Shown piece after piece: positions 34,535 to 44,056 of a stretch of DNA of 64,000 nt (the stretch's first letter is position 1; each line of letters starts with the position of its first letter). Source of the DNA: a bacterium 0.1xD8-71 (GTDB taxonomy: Bacteria > Bacillota > Clostridia > Lachnospirales > Lachnospiraceae); assembly GCA_003612405.1 (NCBI GenBank), contig RAYR01000012.1:62001-126000 (forward strand). Reading direction: 5' to 3'. The position numbers were made by a program, and so were the translations under genes. The notes beneath the pieces were generated by a model. The model was given only the letters and a program-made list of their open reading frames with translations, was not told the DNA's origin and made no database searches.

Positions 34535-35104
34535 ATGAAAAGAAAAGCAGTAAAAGCAATCTTATGCGCAGCACTTATGGCACTTACTCTGTCTATGACA
34601 GCATGTGGCGGTTCGGATGATGCTAAGGATGCAGATGTTGCAACCGAAGAGGAAGCAGAAGAACCTGAAGCAGAAGAGCCTGAGGCTGAAGAACCTGAAG
34701 CAGAAGAGCCCGAGGCTGAGGAACCTGAAGCAGAAGAGCCTGAAGAGGAGGAAGCAGAAGAGTCCACAGGGGAAACACTGGAAGAGTATCTTGATGCTAC
34801 TCCGGGTGCAAAAGAAGAAATTGAAGAGCAGATTGCTGGTGCAAGCCAGGATGGTATGTCTGTGACCGCAGAAGTAAAAGGAAATGATTTTATTTTCAAC
34901 TTTACGATTGAGGATGCATCTCAGATTACCGATGATGTTCCGGCTCAGTTGGAGGCAGGTCTGGAAGCTACCGCATCTATTTTCGAGCAGATGGCTGGTC
35001 AGATGGATGATGTGATCGAACAGGAAGGTGCTGTTCAGATTGTTATCAAATACCTTGATCCTGACGGAAAGGTTCTGGCAGAGAGAGGATTCAAGAATCA
35101 GTAA
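34535..35104 (+). CDS. Lipoprotein with acidic EAEEP repeat linker and DUF4854 domain
   Basis: The 189-residue precursor has a lipoprotein signal with the lipobox LSMTACGG (Cys near residue 24), so it is anchored to the outer face of the membrane. Residues about 38-75 are an acidic linker made of E-A-E-E-P units. The C-terminal domain (about residues 82-189; GETLEEYL ... GKVLAERGFKN) matches the DUF4854 domain, whose function is unknown. The next gene carries the same domain on a LysM carrier. RBS GGAGGAG precedes the ATG, and a strong promoter and terminator frame it as a single-gene transcript. Confidence 0.88.
   Translation: MKRKAVKAILCAALMALTLSMTACGGSDDAKDADVATEEEAEEPEAEEPEAEEPEAEEPEAEEPEAEEPEEEEAEESTGETLEEYLDATPGAKEEIEEQIAGASQDGMSVTAEVKGNDFIFNFTIEDASQITDDVPAQLEAGLEATASIFEQMAGQMDDVIEQEGAVQIVIKYLDPDGKVLAERGFKNQ
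34645..34755 (+). repeat. In-frame GAA/GCA/CCT-rich repeat in the lipoprotein gene
   Basis: About six E-A-E-E-P units are encoded by a 30-base pattern repeated roughly three times with small synonymous changes. Such a tract can change length by slippage, which would lengthen or shorten the spacer between membrane anchor and domain in 5-residue steps. Confidence 0.75.
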
Positions 35105-35122
35105 AAACAGCTGTAACATAGC

Positions 35123-35154
35123 AAAGACCGTATCAGAGATGATGCGGTCTTTTT
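35123..35154 (+). terminator. Terminator after the DUF4854 lipoprotein
   Basis: A 13-bp stem (35123-35135 with 35140-35152, one G-T pair) with a GAGA tetraloop ends in a T-run. Confidence 0.88.
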
Positions 35155-35162
35155 ACTATGAC

Positions 35163-35191
35163 TTGACAAGAAGTGGAATATCATTCAGAAT
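35163..35191 (+). promoter_or_regulatory. Candidate promoter for the LysM-DUF4854 gene
   Basis: A perfect TTGACA (35163-35168) is followed 17 bases later by CAGAAT (35186-35191). The start codon lies about 50 bases downstream. Confidence 0.55.
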
Positions 35192-35243
35192 ATAAATGAT
35201 AATGTTAAACAAACGGAAGATCAATTGGTCGGAAAGGAGCACT

Positions 35244-35981
35244 ATGAAAAGGGGATTGGTAAAAGTTTTTACAGTAACAGCTGCTATGGTAAGTATGTTG
35301 TCCATGAGCATGACGGTTTGTGCCGCCGAAAGTTATACAGTGGCACAGGGGGATCATCTGATGAAGATTGCCCAGGACAAATACGGTGATGAATCAAAAT
35401 GGAATGTTATCTTTGAGGCAAACAAAGAGACAATCAAGGAGCCTACAAAGATTTATCCGGGACAGGTAATTGTTATTCCGGATCTTGCGGCGGAGGTATT
35501 ACAGGCACCGGCAGCACCGGCAGTACAGCCAGAAGCAGTACCGGCGGCACCAGCAGTACAGCCAGAAGCAGTACCAATGGCACCAGCAGCACAGCCGGAA
35601 GTAGCACCGGCAGTACAGCCTGAGACGGCACCAGCAGCACCGGCAGGCATGACACTGGAAGACTATGGCAAGGATCCAGAGTTTAAGACTCTGCTGGACT
35701 CCGAAATGCAGATGTTCACAGGCAGTGGCATGGGTGTTGACGTTTTATTCCAGGGTAATACCATGGCTGTGATTGTGACGATCACAGATTCTGCCTATCT
35801 GGTAGATGGAATCGGAGATGCGCTGAATGAGGCAATGGAGACAGTCAGACCGATGGTGGAAGAGATGGTTGTCATGATTGAGAATGAACTTGGTAATCCC
35901 GGAAACTGTGTGGTTATCTACAGCTATCAGACCGCAGATGGCAAAACCCTTGCGCAGAAGTCATTTACAGCAAAAAAATAA
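35244..35981 (+). CDS. Secreted LysM protein with Pro/Ala/Gln repeat linker and DUF4854 domain
   Basis: The 245-residue precursor has a signal peptide ending near MTVCAAES, then one LysM domain (YTVAQGDHLMKIAQDKYGDESKWNVIFE ... KIYPGQVIVIP, shown in part) that binds peptidoglycan. A linker of repeated V-Q-P-E-A/T-x-P-A-A-P units (about residues 85-135) leads to a C-terminal DUF4854 domain (MTLEDYGKDPEFKT ... GKTLAQKSFTAKK). The domain is a paralogue of the one in the preceding lipoprotein. Thus one copy is held by lipid and one by cell wall. The ATG at 35244 sits behind AAAGGAG; upstream codons are leader. Confidence 0.87.
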   Translation: MKRGLVKVFTVTAAMVSMLSMSMTVCAAESYTVAQGDHLMKIAQDKYGDESKWNVIFEANKETIKEPTKIYPGQVIVIPDLAAEVLQAPAAPAVQPEAVPAAPAVQPEAVPMAPAAQPEVAPAVQPETAPAAPAGMTLEDYGKDPEFKTLLDSEMQMFTGSGMGVDVLFQGNTMAVIVTITDSAYLVDGIGDALNEAMETVRPMVEEMVVMIENELGNPGNCVVIYSYQTADGKTLAQKSFTAKK

Positions 35982-35996
35982 AAGCAAATACCTTAG

Positions 35997-36025
35997 AGCC
36001 GGATCAGAAATGATCCGGCTTTTTC
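35997..36025 (+). terminator. Terminator after the LysM-DUF4854 gene
   Basis: A perfect 10-bp stem (AGCCGGATCA with its complement at 36011-36020) has a GAAA tetraloop and a T-run. Confidence 0.92.
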
Positions 36026-36028
36026 ATA

Positions 36029-36057
36029 TTGAAATTTATACAGGAATAGTCTATGAT
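36029..36057 (+). promoter_or_regulatory. Candidate promoter for leuB
   Basis: TTGAAA (36029-36034) and TATGAT (36052-36057) are 17 bases apart, giving a leader of about 80 bases. I see no T-box or leader peptide in it. Confidence 0.6.
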
Positions 36058-36143
36058 ATATAAGTGATATTTTGCGATTATATTACTTTATTATAGTGAT
36101 GTAAAAGTGTGTATCCGACAGGTGCACAGGAATGGAGGAAACG

Positions 36144-37226
36144 ATGGAACTTAAGATAACCTGTATTCCGGGAGACGGCATTGGCCCGGAGATTGTGGCG
36201 GAGGCTAAGAAAGTGCTGGATGCGGTGGCGGCCAAATACGGCCATGTGATGCGTTACACGGATATTCTGATGGGCGGTGCATCCATAGATGTTCATGGTG
36301 TACCTTTGACGGAGGAAGCAGTGGAGACAGCCAAAAGTGCAGACGCGGTTCTGATGGGATCCATCGGTGGGGATACCACCACTTCGCCCTGGTATAAACT
36401 GCCGCCTAATTTACGGCCGGAGGCAGGTCTTCTTGCAATCCGTAAAGCTTTGAATCTCTTTGCCAATCTGCGCCCGGCAGTCCTGTATGAAGAACTGGCA
36501 GGGGCCTGTCCTTTGAAGAAGGAGATTTCAGCGGCCGGATTTGATATGATGATCATGCGGGAACTGACAGGAGGACTCTATTTCGGAGAACGTAAGACTG
36601 TGGAGGAGAACGGGGTGCGCAAAGCCATTGATACCCTGACTTACGATGAGAATGAAATCCGCAGAATTGCCATAAAAGGTTTTGATATTGCCAGAAAACG
36701 CCGGAAGAAAGTGACCAGCGTGGATAAGGCTAATGTACTGGATTCTTCCAGACTCTGGCGCAAGGTGGTGGAAGAGGTGGCGAAGGACTATCCGGATGTG
36801 GCTTTAGAGCATATGCTGGTGGATAATTGCGCCATGCAGCTTGTGAAGGATCCGGCGCAGTTTGATGTGATTCTGACAGAGAATATGTTTGGTGATATTT
36901 TATCGGATGAGGCCAGTATGGTGACAGGTTCCATCGGTATGTTGGCATCGGCATCCTTAAATGATACCAAATTTGGTCTGTATGAGCCCAGCCATGGTTC
37001 CGCACCGGATATTGCCGGGAAGGACATTGCCAACCCGATTGCTACGATACTTTCTGCGTCCATGATGCTGCGTTACAGCTTTGATCTGGATCAGGAGGCA
37101 GATGCCATTGACAATGCGGTGAAGTCCGTGTTACAGGCAGGATTCCGCACGGCAGATATTATGTCGGAGGGATGTCAGCGTGTGGGATGCAGACAGATGG
37201 GAGATTTGCTGACGGAAAGAATATAA
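36144..37226 (+). CDS. leuB: 3-isopropylmalate dehydrogenase
   Basis: LeuB oxidises and decarboxylates 3-isopropylmalate in leucine synthesis using NAD+. The 360-residue product shows [19 protein letters not shown] at the N-terminus, the [11 protein letters not shown] segment, the catalytic [15 protein letters not shown] and the metal-site [18 protein letters not shown] ... [14 protein letters not shown] region. The ATG at 36144 directly follows GGAGGAAACG; an in-frame ATG at 36132 lies upstream of that RBS. leuA, leuC and leuD are not in the window, but ilvD and ilvB lie downstream. Confidence 0.96.
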   Translation: MELKITCIPGDGIGPEIVAEAKKVLDAVAAKYGHVMRYTDILMGGASIDVHGVPLTEEAVETAKSADAVLMGSIGGDTTTSPWYKLPPNLRPEAGLLAIRKALNLFANLRPAVLYEELAGACPLKKEISAAGFDMMIMRELTGGLYFGERKTVEENGVRKAIDTLTYDENEIRRIAIKGFDIARKRRKKVTSVDKANVLDSSRLWRKVVEEVAKDYPDVALEHMLVDNCAMQLVKDPAQFDVILTENMFGDILSDEASMVTGSIGMLASASLNDTKFGLYEPSHGSAPDIAGKDIANPIATILSASMMLRYSFDLDQEADAIDNAVKSVLQAGFRTADIMSEGCQRVGCRQMGDLLTERI

Positions 37227-37283
37227 GGACGGATGTTATTCATATGCGGTGTAAAGGGGAATGATATCAGAAGGTTTAACTCT

Positions 37284-38921
37284 ATGAAACAGCAATTAAA
37301 CAGACCGGAAAGAGACAGGATTTTCTATGTATTTCTTGTGTTTTTTCTGGGCATGGCGGTTTACTATGGATATAGAATGTTTACCATAACGCCATGGTAT
37401 GATGAACTTTATACTTACTATTATTTTATCAGCAAAGGGCCGGTCTATGCGGCTATCCACTGGCCCCTTCCCAACAATCATGTGGGATTTTCTGCCTTGT
37501 CTGCCTGTTTTATAATATTTGGCAGTGCCGCAGTGGCCTTAAGGGGTGTATCATGGTTATGCAGTCTGGGAAGTGTGATTCTTCTGTATCGCATTGGCCG
37601 GAAGTATTTTACAGGCTGTTTTGCGCTGATTCCGATGTTTGTTTTTACCGGTATGAGCATGGTCAACCAGCTGGCGGTGCAGGGCAGAGGATATGCTCTT
37701 GTGACATGCTGTTATCTGACTGCAATATGGGAGCTTATTCATATTGTGGTGGAGCATCGAAAGAAGTTAAGAGACTATATTGTCTTTGGAATGTCTTTGG
37801 TGTTGGCGTTGTGGGCAATTCCAAGCAGTCTGTATGTGGTAATGCCCTTGTGCATCCTTGGCGGCATTGTGCTTCTTTCCCAGAAGGAATACAGGATTCT
37901 GGTACAGCTGATTGCGGCTTCCTTAGTCAGCGCAGTGTGTACAGCGGGACTTTATGGGATATTATGGCTGGCGATTGGCTCCAATCTGCTTATCAAGATG
38001 CCGGAGAGCGGATATAGCGGGATGAGTCATGGAGCGGTTATCTTACATGCTCCTGTGGAAGCATTAATAACGGGTGTTTCTTATATGCTGGATACGCCAT
38101 ATATCCAGAGCATGACCAGAGCACAGTTCAGAGGGCAGGCATCTTACTGGCTGCAAACTCTGTTTGGCACTCAGCTTTCGCCTGTTATCGGGGTAAGAGG
38201 CGCCGGGATGTGCTGGCTTGTGGGGATTGCTTTCATGGCCGTGATACTGCGGTCAGCGGGGCGGATGAAACATCGGACAGAAGGAACAGGGCACGCGGAA
38301 CAGACAGAGCAGGAGAGGTGCCGTGAATTTTTGGAATGGTATTTTATTCTTACACCTCTTTTGTTGACGGCGGCGTTGATCATACAGTGCAAACTGCCCT
38401 ATCAGAGAGTGTTTTCTTTCCTGGGGGTATGGGTAGCTTTGCTTATCACCTGGCTGCTTTGGACAATCGAAGAGATTGTGCAGAAGAAAAGCGTTATCAG
38501 GCAAGGAAAAAAGGGTATCGGCGGCCGGATAGGCGGCGCGTGTGGTATTCTGGCAGGGGGCTTATGTGTGCTGACACTTCTGCTTGACATGAATCCTTAC
38601 AGTATGCGGGACGAGCTGCTTCGGGATGCCTATGAACAGGTTTCCATGGATCGGATAGGAAAGGTGGCTGTGACAGACTGTGACCAGGAATATTACCTTT
38701 TATATGCGTATGATATCATAGGAGAACGGGTGACCAGACAGATCGAAGAGGCAGATATCGTACTGATAGATAAAGCGCTTCTTGGAATGGAATATGGTTA
38801 TCGGGAGGGGCCGGAAGAGTGGAAGTTCTATCTGACCAAAGAGGAGATACCGACGGCATATCTGGAGGAAAAGATGGAGCCGGTTTATGAGAACTGGCAG
38901 TTTATCTTATATAAAAAGTAA
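37284..38921 (+). CDS. Polytopic membrane protein, probable GT39/PMT-like glycosyltransferase
   Basis: The product has about 11-12 hydrophobic segments. The first extracytoplasmic loop has WYDELYTYYYFISKGP, an acidic pair typical of GT-C glycosyltransferases such as ArnT and PMT enzymes that use polyprenyl-phosphate sugars, and PLPNNHVGFSALS follows. The C-terminal 110 residues are soluble. The likely role is sugar transfer to wall polymers or proteins, with donor and acceptor unknown. An ATG at 37284 (AGAAGG upstream) is preferred over 37233. It splits leuB from ilvD, an unusual insertion in a branched-chain amino-acid cluster. Confidence 0.72.
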   Translation: MKQQLNRPERDRIFYVFLVFFLGMAVYYGYRMFTITPWYDELYTYYYFISKGPVYAAIHWPLPNNHVGFSALSACFIIFGSAAVALRGVSWLCSLGSVILLYRIGRKYFTGCFALIPMFVFTGMSMVNQLAVQGRGYALVTCCYLTAIWELIHIVVEHRKKLRDYIVFGMSLVLALWAIPSSLYVVMPLCILGGIVLLSQKEYRILVQLIAASLVSAVCTAGLYGILWLAIGSNLLIKMPESGYSGMSHGAVILHAPVEALITGVSYMLDTPYIQSMTRAQFRGQASYWLQTLFGTQLSPVIGVRGAGMCWLVGIAFMAVILRSAGRMKHRTEGTGHAEQTEQERCREFLEWYFILTPLLLTAALIIQCKLPYQRVFSFLGVWVALLITWLLWTIEEIVQKKSVIRQGKKGIGGRIGGACGILAGGLCVLTLLLDMNPYSMRDELLRDAYEQVSMDRIGKVAVTDCDQEYYLLYAYDIIGERVTRQIEEADIVLIDKALLGMEYGYREGPEEWKFYLTKEEIPTAYLEEKMEPVYENWQFILYKK

Positions 38922-38983
38922 TTTGCTCCGCAAATAACTTTGCGAGTTCCGCTTCGCGGACTCGGATAAGCGGAAGAAGTTAC
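38922..38983. repeat. REP-like palindromic intergenic element before ilvD
   Basis: Two hairpins follow one another: TTTGC-TCC-GCAAA (38922-38934) and GAGT(T)CCGC-TTC-GCGGACTC (38944-38963), the second enclosed by TAACTT (38935-38940) pairing with AAGTTA (38977-38982). There is no T-run. The compact, nested layout resembles repeated extragenic palindromes; other copies are not seen in this window. Confidence 0.5.
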
Positions 38984-39042
38984 TTATGAATTGAAAGCAA
39001 GTAGAAAAAGAAAGCGCAGGGCGCTTCGGAACGGAGGAGAGT

Positions 39043-40719
39043 ATGAGAAGTGACAATGTGAAAGCAGGCGCACAGCAGGCGCCGCACAGGAGTTTGTTTA
39101 ATGCACTCGGTTTTACGGAGGAGGAAATGAAGAAACCCATGGTGGGAATCGTCAGCTCCTACAATGAAATTGTGCCGGGGCATATGAATCTGGATAAAAT
39201 AGTGGAAGCGGTAAAGCTGGGTGTGGCCCAGGCCGGCGGCGTACCGGTAGTATTCCCGGCAATCGCCGTCTGTGACGGTATTGCCATGGGGCATATCGGT
39301 ATGAAGTATTCACTGGTGACCAGGGATCTGATTGCAGATTCCACCGAGTGTATGGCACTTGCACATCAGTTTGATGCACTGGTCATGGTACCTAATTGTG
39401 ACAAGAACGTGCCGGGACTTCTGATGGCGGCGGCGCGTATCAATGTACCGACAGTCTTTGTGTCCGGCGGCCCTATGTTGGCAGGACATGTGAAGGGCTT
39501 AAAGAGAAGTCTTTCCTCCATGTTTGAGGCGGTGGGTTCTCATGCGGCCGGCACCATGACGGAGGAGGAGCTTCGGGAGTTTGAGGAGAAGGTGTGTCCT
39601 ACCTGCGGATCCTGTTCCGGTATGTATACGGCCAATTCCATGAATTGCCTGACAGAGGCGCTGGGTATGGGGCTTCGCGGCAACGGCACGATCCCGGCAG
39701 TCTATTCCGAGCGTATCAAACTGGCGAAACATGCGGGTATGGCAGTGATGAAGCTGTTGGAAAAAGATATCAGACCCCGGGATATCATGACAAAGGATGC
39801 TATCTTAAATGCCCTTACAGTAGATATGGCACTTGGATGTTCTACGAATTCCATGCTGCATCTGCCGGCAATAGCCCATGAGATCGGGTTTGATTTTGAT
39901 ATTGCCTTTGCCAATGAGATCAGCGAGAAGACGCCCAATGTCTGTCATCTGGCACCGGCAGGCCCTACTTATATGGAAGATTTAAATGAAGCCGGCGGTG
40001 TCTATGCGGTGATGAAGGAACTTGCCGACATCGGACTGCTTCACACGGACTGCATGACGGTCACAGGCGATACCATCGGTGAAAATATCAAGGGGGCGGT
40101 GAACCGCAATACAGAGGTGATCCGTACTGTGGAGAACCCTTACAGCAAGACGGGCGGACTGGCTGTCTTAAAGGGGAATCTGGCACCTGACGGCAGTGTG
40201 GTAAAGCGCTCCGCAGTGGTGGAGGAGATGATGGTGCATGAAGGCCCGGCCAGGGTCTTTGACTGTGAGGAAGATGCCATTGTGGCCATCAAGGGAGGTA
40301 AGATTGTTGCAGGTGATGTGGTGGTGATCCGTTATGAGGGTCCCAAAGGCGGACCGGGTATGCGTGAGATGCTGAATCCTACTTCAGCCATCGCAGGTAT
40401 GGGACTGGGTTCCAGCGTGGCACTCATTACGGACGGACGTTTCTCCGGTGCATCCCGTGGTGCTTCCATCGGGCATGTGTCGCCTGAGGCGGCAGTGGGA
40501 GGCCCCATTGCACTGGTGGAAGAAGGAGATATCATCAGCATTGATATTCCCAATATGAAGCTGGATATCAAGGTTTCCGAAGAAGAACTTGCAAAGAGAA
40601 AGAGCAGCTGGCAGCCCAGAGAGCCCAAGGTGACAACCGGATATCTTGCCAGATACCGGGAAATGGTCACCAGCGGTAACAGAGGTGCGATTCTGGAGAT
40701 TCCAGGAAAAAACGTATAA
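39043..40719 (+). CDS. ilvD: Dihydroxy-acid dehydratase
   Basis: IlvD dehydrates dihydroxy acids in isoleucine and valine synthesis and carries an iron-sulfur cluster. The 558-residue product has the cluster cysteines in [17 protein letters not shown] and [19 protein letters not shown], plus [11 protein letters not shown] and [18 protein letters not shown] and [24 protein letters not shown] precedes the ATG. ilvB starts 29 bases later, so the two are co-transcribed. Confidence 0.97.
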   Translation: MRSDNVKAGAQQAPHRSLFNALGFTEEEMKKPMVGIVSSYNEIVPGHMNLDKIVEAVKLGVAQAGGVPVVFPAIAVCDGIAMGHIGMKYSLVTRDLIADSTECMALAHQFDALVMVPNCDKNVPGLLMAAARINVPTVFVSGGPMLAGHVKGLKRSLSSMFEAVGSHAAGTMTEEELREFEEKVCPTCGSCSGMYTANSMNCLTEALGMGLRGNGTIPAVYSERIKLAKHAGMAVMKLLEKDIRPRDIMTKDAILNALTVDMALGCSTNSMLHLPAIAHEIGFDFDIAFANEISEKTPNVCHLAPAGPTYMEDLNEAGGVYAVMKELADIGLLHTDCMTVTGDTIGENIKGAVNRNTEVIRTVENPYSKTGGLAVLKGNLAPDGSVVKRSAVVEEMMVHEGPARVFDCEEDAIVAIKGGKIVAGDVVVIRYEGPKGGPGMREMLNPTSAIAGMGLGSSVALITDGRFSGASRGASIGHVSPEAAVGGPIALVEEGDIISIDIPNMKLDIKVSEEELAKRKSSWQPREPKVTTGYLARYREMVTSGNRGAILEIPGKNV

Positions 40720-40748
40720 TGATAGAGAACAGGCAGGAGGATAAATAA

Positions 40749-42425
40749 ATGGTATTGACAGGTGCGGAGATTGTCGTGGAATGTCTCAAGGAACAGGGCG
40801 TGGACACTGTGTTCGGATATCCCGGCGGCACAATCTTGAATGTATATGATGCGTTGTATCAACATAGTAATGAAATAAATCATATTCTCACCTCCCATGA
40901 GCAGGGAGCAGCCCATGCCGCGGACGGCTATGCGAGGGCAACCGGTAAGGTGGGCGTATGTCTGGCCACCAGCGGGCCGGGAGCTACGAATCTGGTGACG
41001 GGTATTGCCACGGCTTATATGGATTCCATACCCATAGTTGCCATTACCTGTAATGTGAATCTTCCCCTTCTTGGAAAGGATTCTTTCCAGGAAGTAGATA
41101 TTGCGGGCATCACCATGCCCATTACGAAGCACAATTATATCGTAAAGGACGTCAGTATTCTGGCAGATACGCTTCGCAAGGCTTTTGCCATTGCAGGCAG
41201 TGGAAGACCGGGGCCGGTGCTGGTGGATATCACGAAAGATGTGACAGCCAACAAGTATGAGTATGAGAAGAAAGAACCGTTCGCGGTAGATAAGATACTG
41301 CGCTGTTCGGAAGCGGAACTGCAAGAGGCAGTCAGACTGATTGAACAGGCCGAAAGACCCTATATTTATGTGGGCGGCGGTGCTGTAATTGCAGGGGCAT
41401 ATCAGGAAGTGAGAGAGTTTGCCCGGATTGTGGATGCTCCTGTCTGTGATACCTTGATGGGCAAGGGTGTCTGTGACGGACACGATGAGAGATATACGGG
41501 CATGATTGGTATGCACGGTACCAAGACATCCAATTTCGGTGTCAGCGAGTGTGATCTGCTGATTGCCTTAGGAGCCAGGTTTTCTGACCGCGTAGTGGGT
41601 AATCCGAAGAAATTCGCGGAACATGCCAAGGTACTGCATATTGATATTGACGCTGCGGAGATTAATAAAAATATTAAAACAGATGTTTCTCTGGTAGGGG
41701 ATTTGAAGGATGTGCTTTGTAAGCTGAACAGTCAGCTTGTAAAGCAGGATCATGCCGACTGGATGAAGCATATTGCAGAACTGAAGGAAAGATTCCCTTT
41801 AAGCTATGATGATTCCGTATTGTCCTGTCCTTATATTATGGAGGAGATTGACCGGATAACGAAGGGAGAGGCGGTTATCACCACTGATGTGGGTCAGCAT
41901 CAGATGTGGGCGGCACAGTATTATAAGTATTCCATGCCCCGCACACTGCTTACCTCGGGTGGCCTGGGCACCATGGGCTATGGCCTGGGGGCCTGCATCG
42001 GCGCGAAGATGGGGCAGCCGGATAAGATATGCATCAACATTGCCGGCGACGGATGTTTTCGCATGAATATGAATGAACTTGCCACTGCCAGCCGCTATAA
42101 CATTCCCATTATCCAGGTGGTCATCAATAATCATGTGCTTGGTATGGTCAGACAGTGGCAGACCTTGTTCTATGGGCAGAGATATTCCCAGACGGTATTA
42201 AATGACGGTGTGGATTTCTGTAAGGTGGCAGAAGGACTGGGGTGTGAAGCAATCCTTGTAACCACAAGAGAAGAGGTAGCACCTGCTATTGAAAAGGCGG
42301 TTGCCTTAAAGAAACCTGTGTTATTGAATTGTATCATACCGGAGGATGACAAGGTATTTCCTATGGTTCCGGCCGGCGCGCCCATCAGTGAAGCTTTTGA
42401 TGCGAAAGATCTGGCGGCAAAATAA
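40749..42425 (+). CDS. ilvB: Acetolactate synthase, large (catalytic) subunit
   Basis: This thiamine-diphosphate enzyme joins two pyruvates, or pyruvate and 2-oxobutyrate. The 558-residue product has FGYPGGTILNVYDAL at the N-terminus, the catalytic-glutamate region HEQGAAHAADGYARA, the FAD-binding middle domain, and the ThDP motif GDGCFRMNMNELATASRYNIP near residue 436. RBS CAGGAGG precedes the ATG. No ilvN small regulatory subunit follows; the next gene is an L,D-transpeptidase, so either ilvN lies elsewhere or the enzyme is unregulated by valine. Confidence 0.95.
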   Translation: MVLTGAEIVVECLKEQGVDTVFGYPGGTILNVYDALYQHSNEINHILTSHEQGAAHAADGYARATGKVGVCLATSGPGATNLVTGIATAYMDSIPIVAITCNVNLPLLGKDSFQEVDIAGITMPITKHNYIVKDVSILADTLRKAFAIAGSGRPGPVLVDITKDVTANKYEYEKKEPFAVDKILRCSEAELQEAVRLIEQAERPYIYVGGGAVIAGAYQEVREFARIVDAPVCDTLMGKGVCDGHDERYTGMIGMHGTKTSNFGVSECDLLIALGARFSDRVVGNPKKFAEHAKVLHIDIDAAEINKNIKTDVSLVGDLKDVLCKLNSQLVKQDHADWMKHIAELKERFPLSYDDSVLSCPYIMEEIDRITKGEAVITTDVGQHQMWAAQYYKYSMPRTLLTSGGLGTMGYGLGACIGAKMGQPDKICINIAGDGCFRMNMNELATASRYNIPIIQVVINNHVLGMVRQWQTLFYGQRYSQTVLNDGVDFCKVAEGLGCEAILVTTREEVAPAIEKAVALKKPVLLNCIIPEDDKVFPMVPAGAPISEAFDAKDLAAK

Positions 42426-42472
42426 TCCGGCCATAAAAGTACTTAAGAAAACAAAGTGATGGAAGCATTTGT

Positions 42473-43873
42473 ATGAAAAAAAGGATATTGAAACATCTTG
42501 CTGTCATATTTGCAATTATTCTGATCAGTCTGATGGGGACTTACCTGGGCCTTGCCATTTATTATCATAACGCCTTTGCCTACGGAACCTGGATTAATGG
42601 TGTCTATTGCACAGGAAAAAGTATCCGGGAGGTGAATGATGAACTGGTGAAAGATTTCACCTATGAAGGTCTTGTGATATATGACAGGAATGGCAATGCC
42701 TTTAGAATCCCGGCAGAAGAAATTTCATATCAGTATGACTTTGGCAGGGCCCTGGAGATCTATCGGCAGCAACAAAATGCCTGGATGTGGATTGACAGTA
42801 TGTTCCATGCGCATATCGCGGAACTGACGCCGGTGGTATCCTATAATCCGGAAAAGTTTGAGACATATTTTGCGGCACTTCCTTTCTGCCAGGAGAAAAT
42901 ACCTGAGGAAGAGTGCAGGCTGGAGATTGTCAAAACCGATCAGGGATATGAGCTGATCAATGAAAGGACAGAAGTTTTAAATCTGGAAGAAGCCAAAGCA
43001 GTCATTCTTGCCGCAGTGGAGGACTCGAAAGAGGAAGTCTATCTTGCACAGGAGGGATGCTATCATGATCTGGAGCTGACAGAGCAGATGCAGGATACTC
43101 TCGCATTATGGGAGAAGCTTGATGCCTTTCAGCAGTGTGGGATTGTCTATCAGATGGGGGATGAACAGATTCCTCTTGACAAAGGGGTAATCAGCGGATG
43201 GATCGCACTTGATGAGACCGGGGAATTTCTGTTGGATGAAGCCGGACAGTTCCAGTTAAAAGAGGGTGCGATTGAGGCGTTTGTAACGGACCTGGCCGCC
43301 GAGTATGATACGGTGGGAGTAAGCAGGCAGTTTCATGCCACCAGAGGGGAACTTGTGACGGTGGAAGGGGGGCTTTATGGCAACCGGATTGATCAGGAAG
43401 CAGAAATTGCGTATCTGACGGAGGCTTTTTACGCCAGACGGCAGGAAGTACATGAGCCGGCTTACCTACAGGAAGCCTGGGTGAAGGGCAAAGAAGATAT
43501 CGGCTCCACTTATATCGAAGTGGATATGGGGGAGCAGAAAATGTATTATTATGTGAATGGTGTTTTAAAAATTGATACCCCCATTGTCACAGGCAATACA
43601 TCCCGCCGGATGGGAACCCCTTCGGGAGTAAACTTTGTCTATCTCAAACAGAAGAACAGGGTTCTGCGGGGCAGGGACTATGCTTCCCCTGTGGATTTCT
43701 GGATGCCTGTGAAGGGGAATATCGGGATACATGATGCTTCCTGGCGCAGTAAGTTCGGCGGAGAGATTTTTAAGACCAACGGTTCCCATGGCTGTATCAA
43801 CACGCCGAGAGATGCCATGGAACAGTTATATGATATGGCGGAAGTGGGAACCCCGGTAGTCATGTTTTATTGA
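42473..43873 (+). CDS. L,D-transpeptidase with N-terminal membrane anchor
   Basis: The 466-residue protein has one N-terminal anchor (about residues 9-32), a long extracytoplasmic region with two PG_binding_4-like folds, and a C-terminal YkuD catalytic domain from about residue 340. The active-site segment IGIHDASWRSKFGG ... GSHGCINTPRDAMEQLYD carries the catalytic His and Cys (SHGCIN). YkuD enzymes make 3-3 cross-links in peptidoglycan or attach proteins to it, and resist most beta-lactams. It has no close operon partner: 47 bases separate it from ilvB and no terminator is seen between them. Confidence 0.92.
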   Translation: MKKRILKHLAVIFAIILISLMGTYLGLAIYYHNAFAYGTWINGVYCTGKSIREVNDELVKDFTYEGLVIYDRNGNAFRIPAEEISYQYDFGRALEIYRQQQNAWMWIDSMFHAHIAELTPVVSYNPEKFETYFAALPFCQEKIPEEECRLEIVKTDQGYELINERTEVLNLEEAKAVILAAVEDSKEEVYLAQEGCYHDLELTEQMQDTLALWEKLDAFQQCGIVYQMGDEQIPLDKGVISGWIALDETGEFLLDEAGQFQLKEGAIEAFVTDLAAEYDTVGVSRQFHATRGELVTVEGGLYGNRIDQEAEIAYLTEAFYARRQEVHEPAYLQEAWVKGKEDIGSTYIEVDMGEQKMYYYVNGVLKIDTPIVTGNTSRRMGTPSGVNFVYLKQKNRVLRGRDYASPVDFWMPVKGNIGIHDASWRSKFGGEIFKTNGSHGCINTPRDAMEQLYDMAEVGTPVVMFY

Positions 43874-43936
43874 AAAACAAGGGGAAATATTTTGAAAATG
43901 TCGGCAGGGGCTTTCTAAAAAAGTTTGGCGTGGTAA

Positions 43937-43965
43937 TTGACTAAAGCGGATGAAAAAGGTACAAT
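43937..43965 (+). promoter_or_regulatory. Promoter for serC-serA
   Basis: TTGACT (43937-43942) and TACAAT (43960-43965) are 17 bases apart, about 90 bases before the serC start. Confidence 0.65.
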
Positions 43966-44056
43966 GGGGATTGGTTGCAATTGCGTTGCAGGAAGGTCTG
44001 TGGCTTCAATGGAACCGATGGTCTGTAAACATGTACAAGAATGAGAGGAGAAAAAA

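Noticed and set aside
34510..34899. A Ser/Ala-rich minus-strand frame with repeats
   Set aside because: It is only the reverse reading of the E-A-E-E-P repeat in the lipoprotein gene.
35453..35655. Ala/Gly/Pro-rich minus-strand frames
   Set aside because: Reverse readings of the linker repeat in the LysM protein gene.
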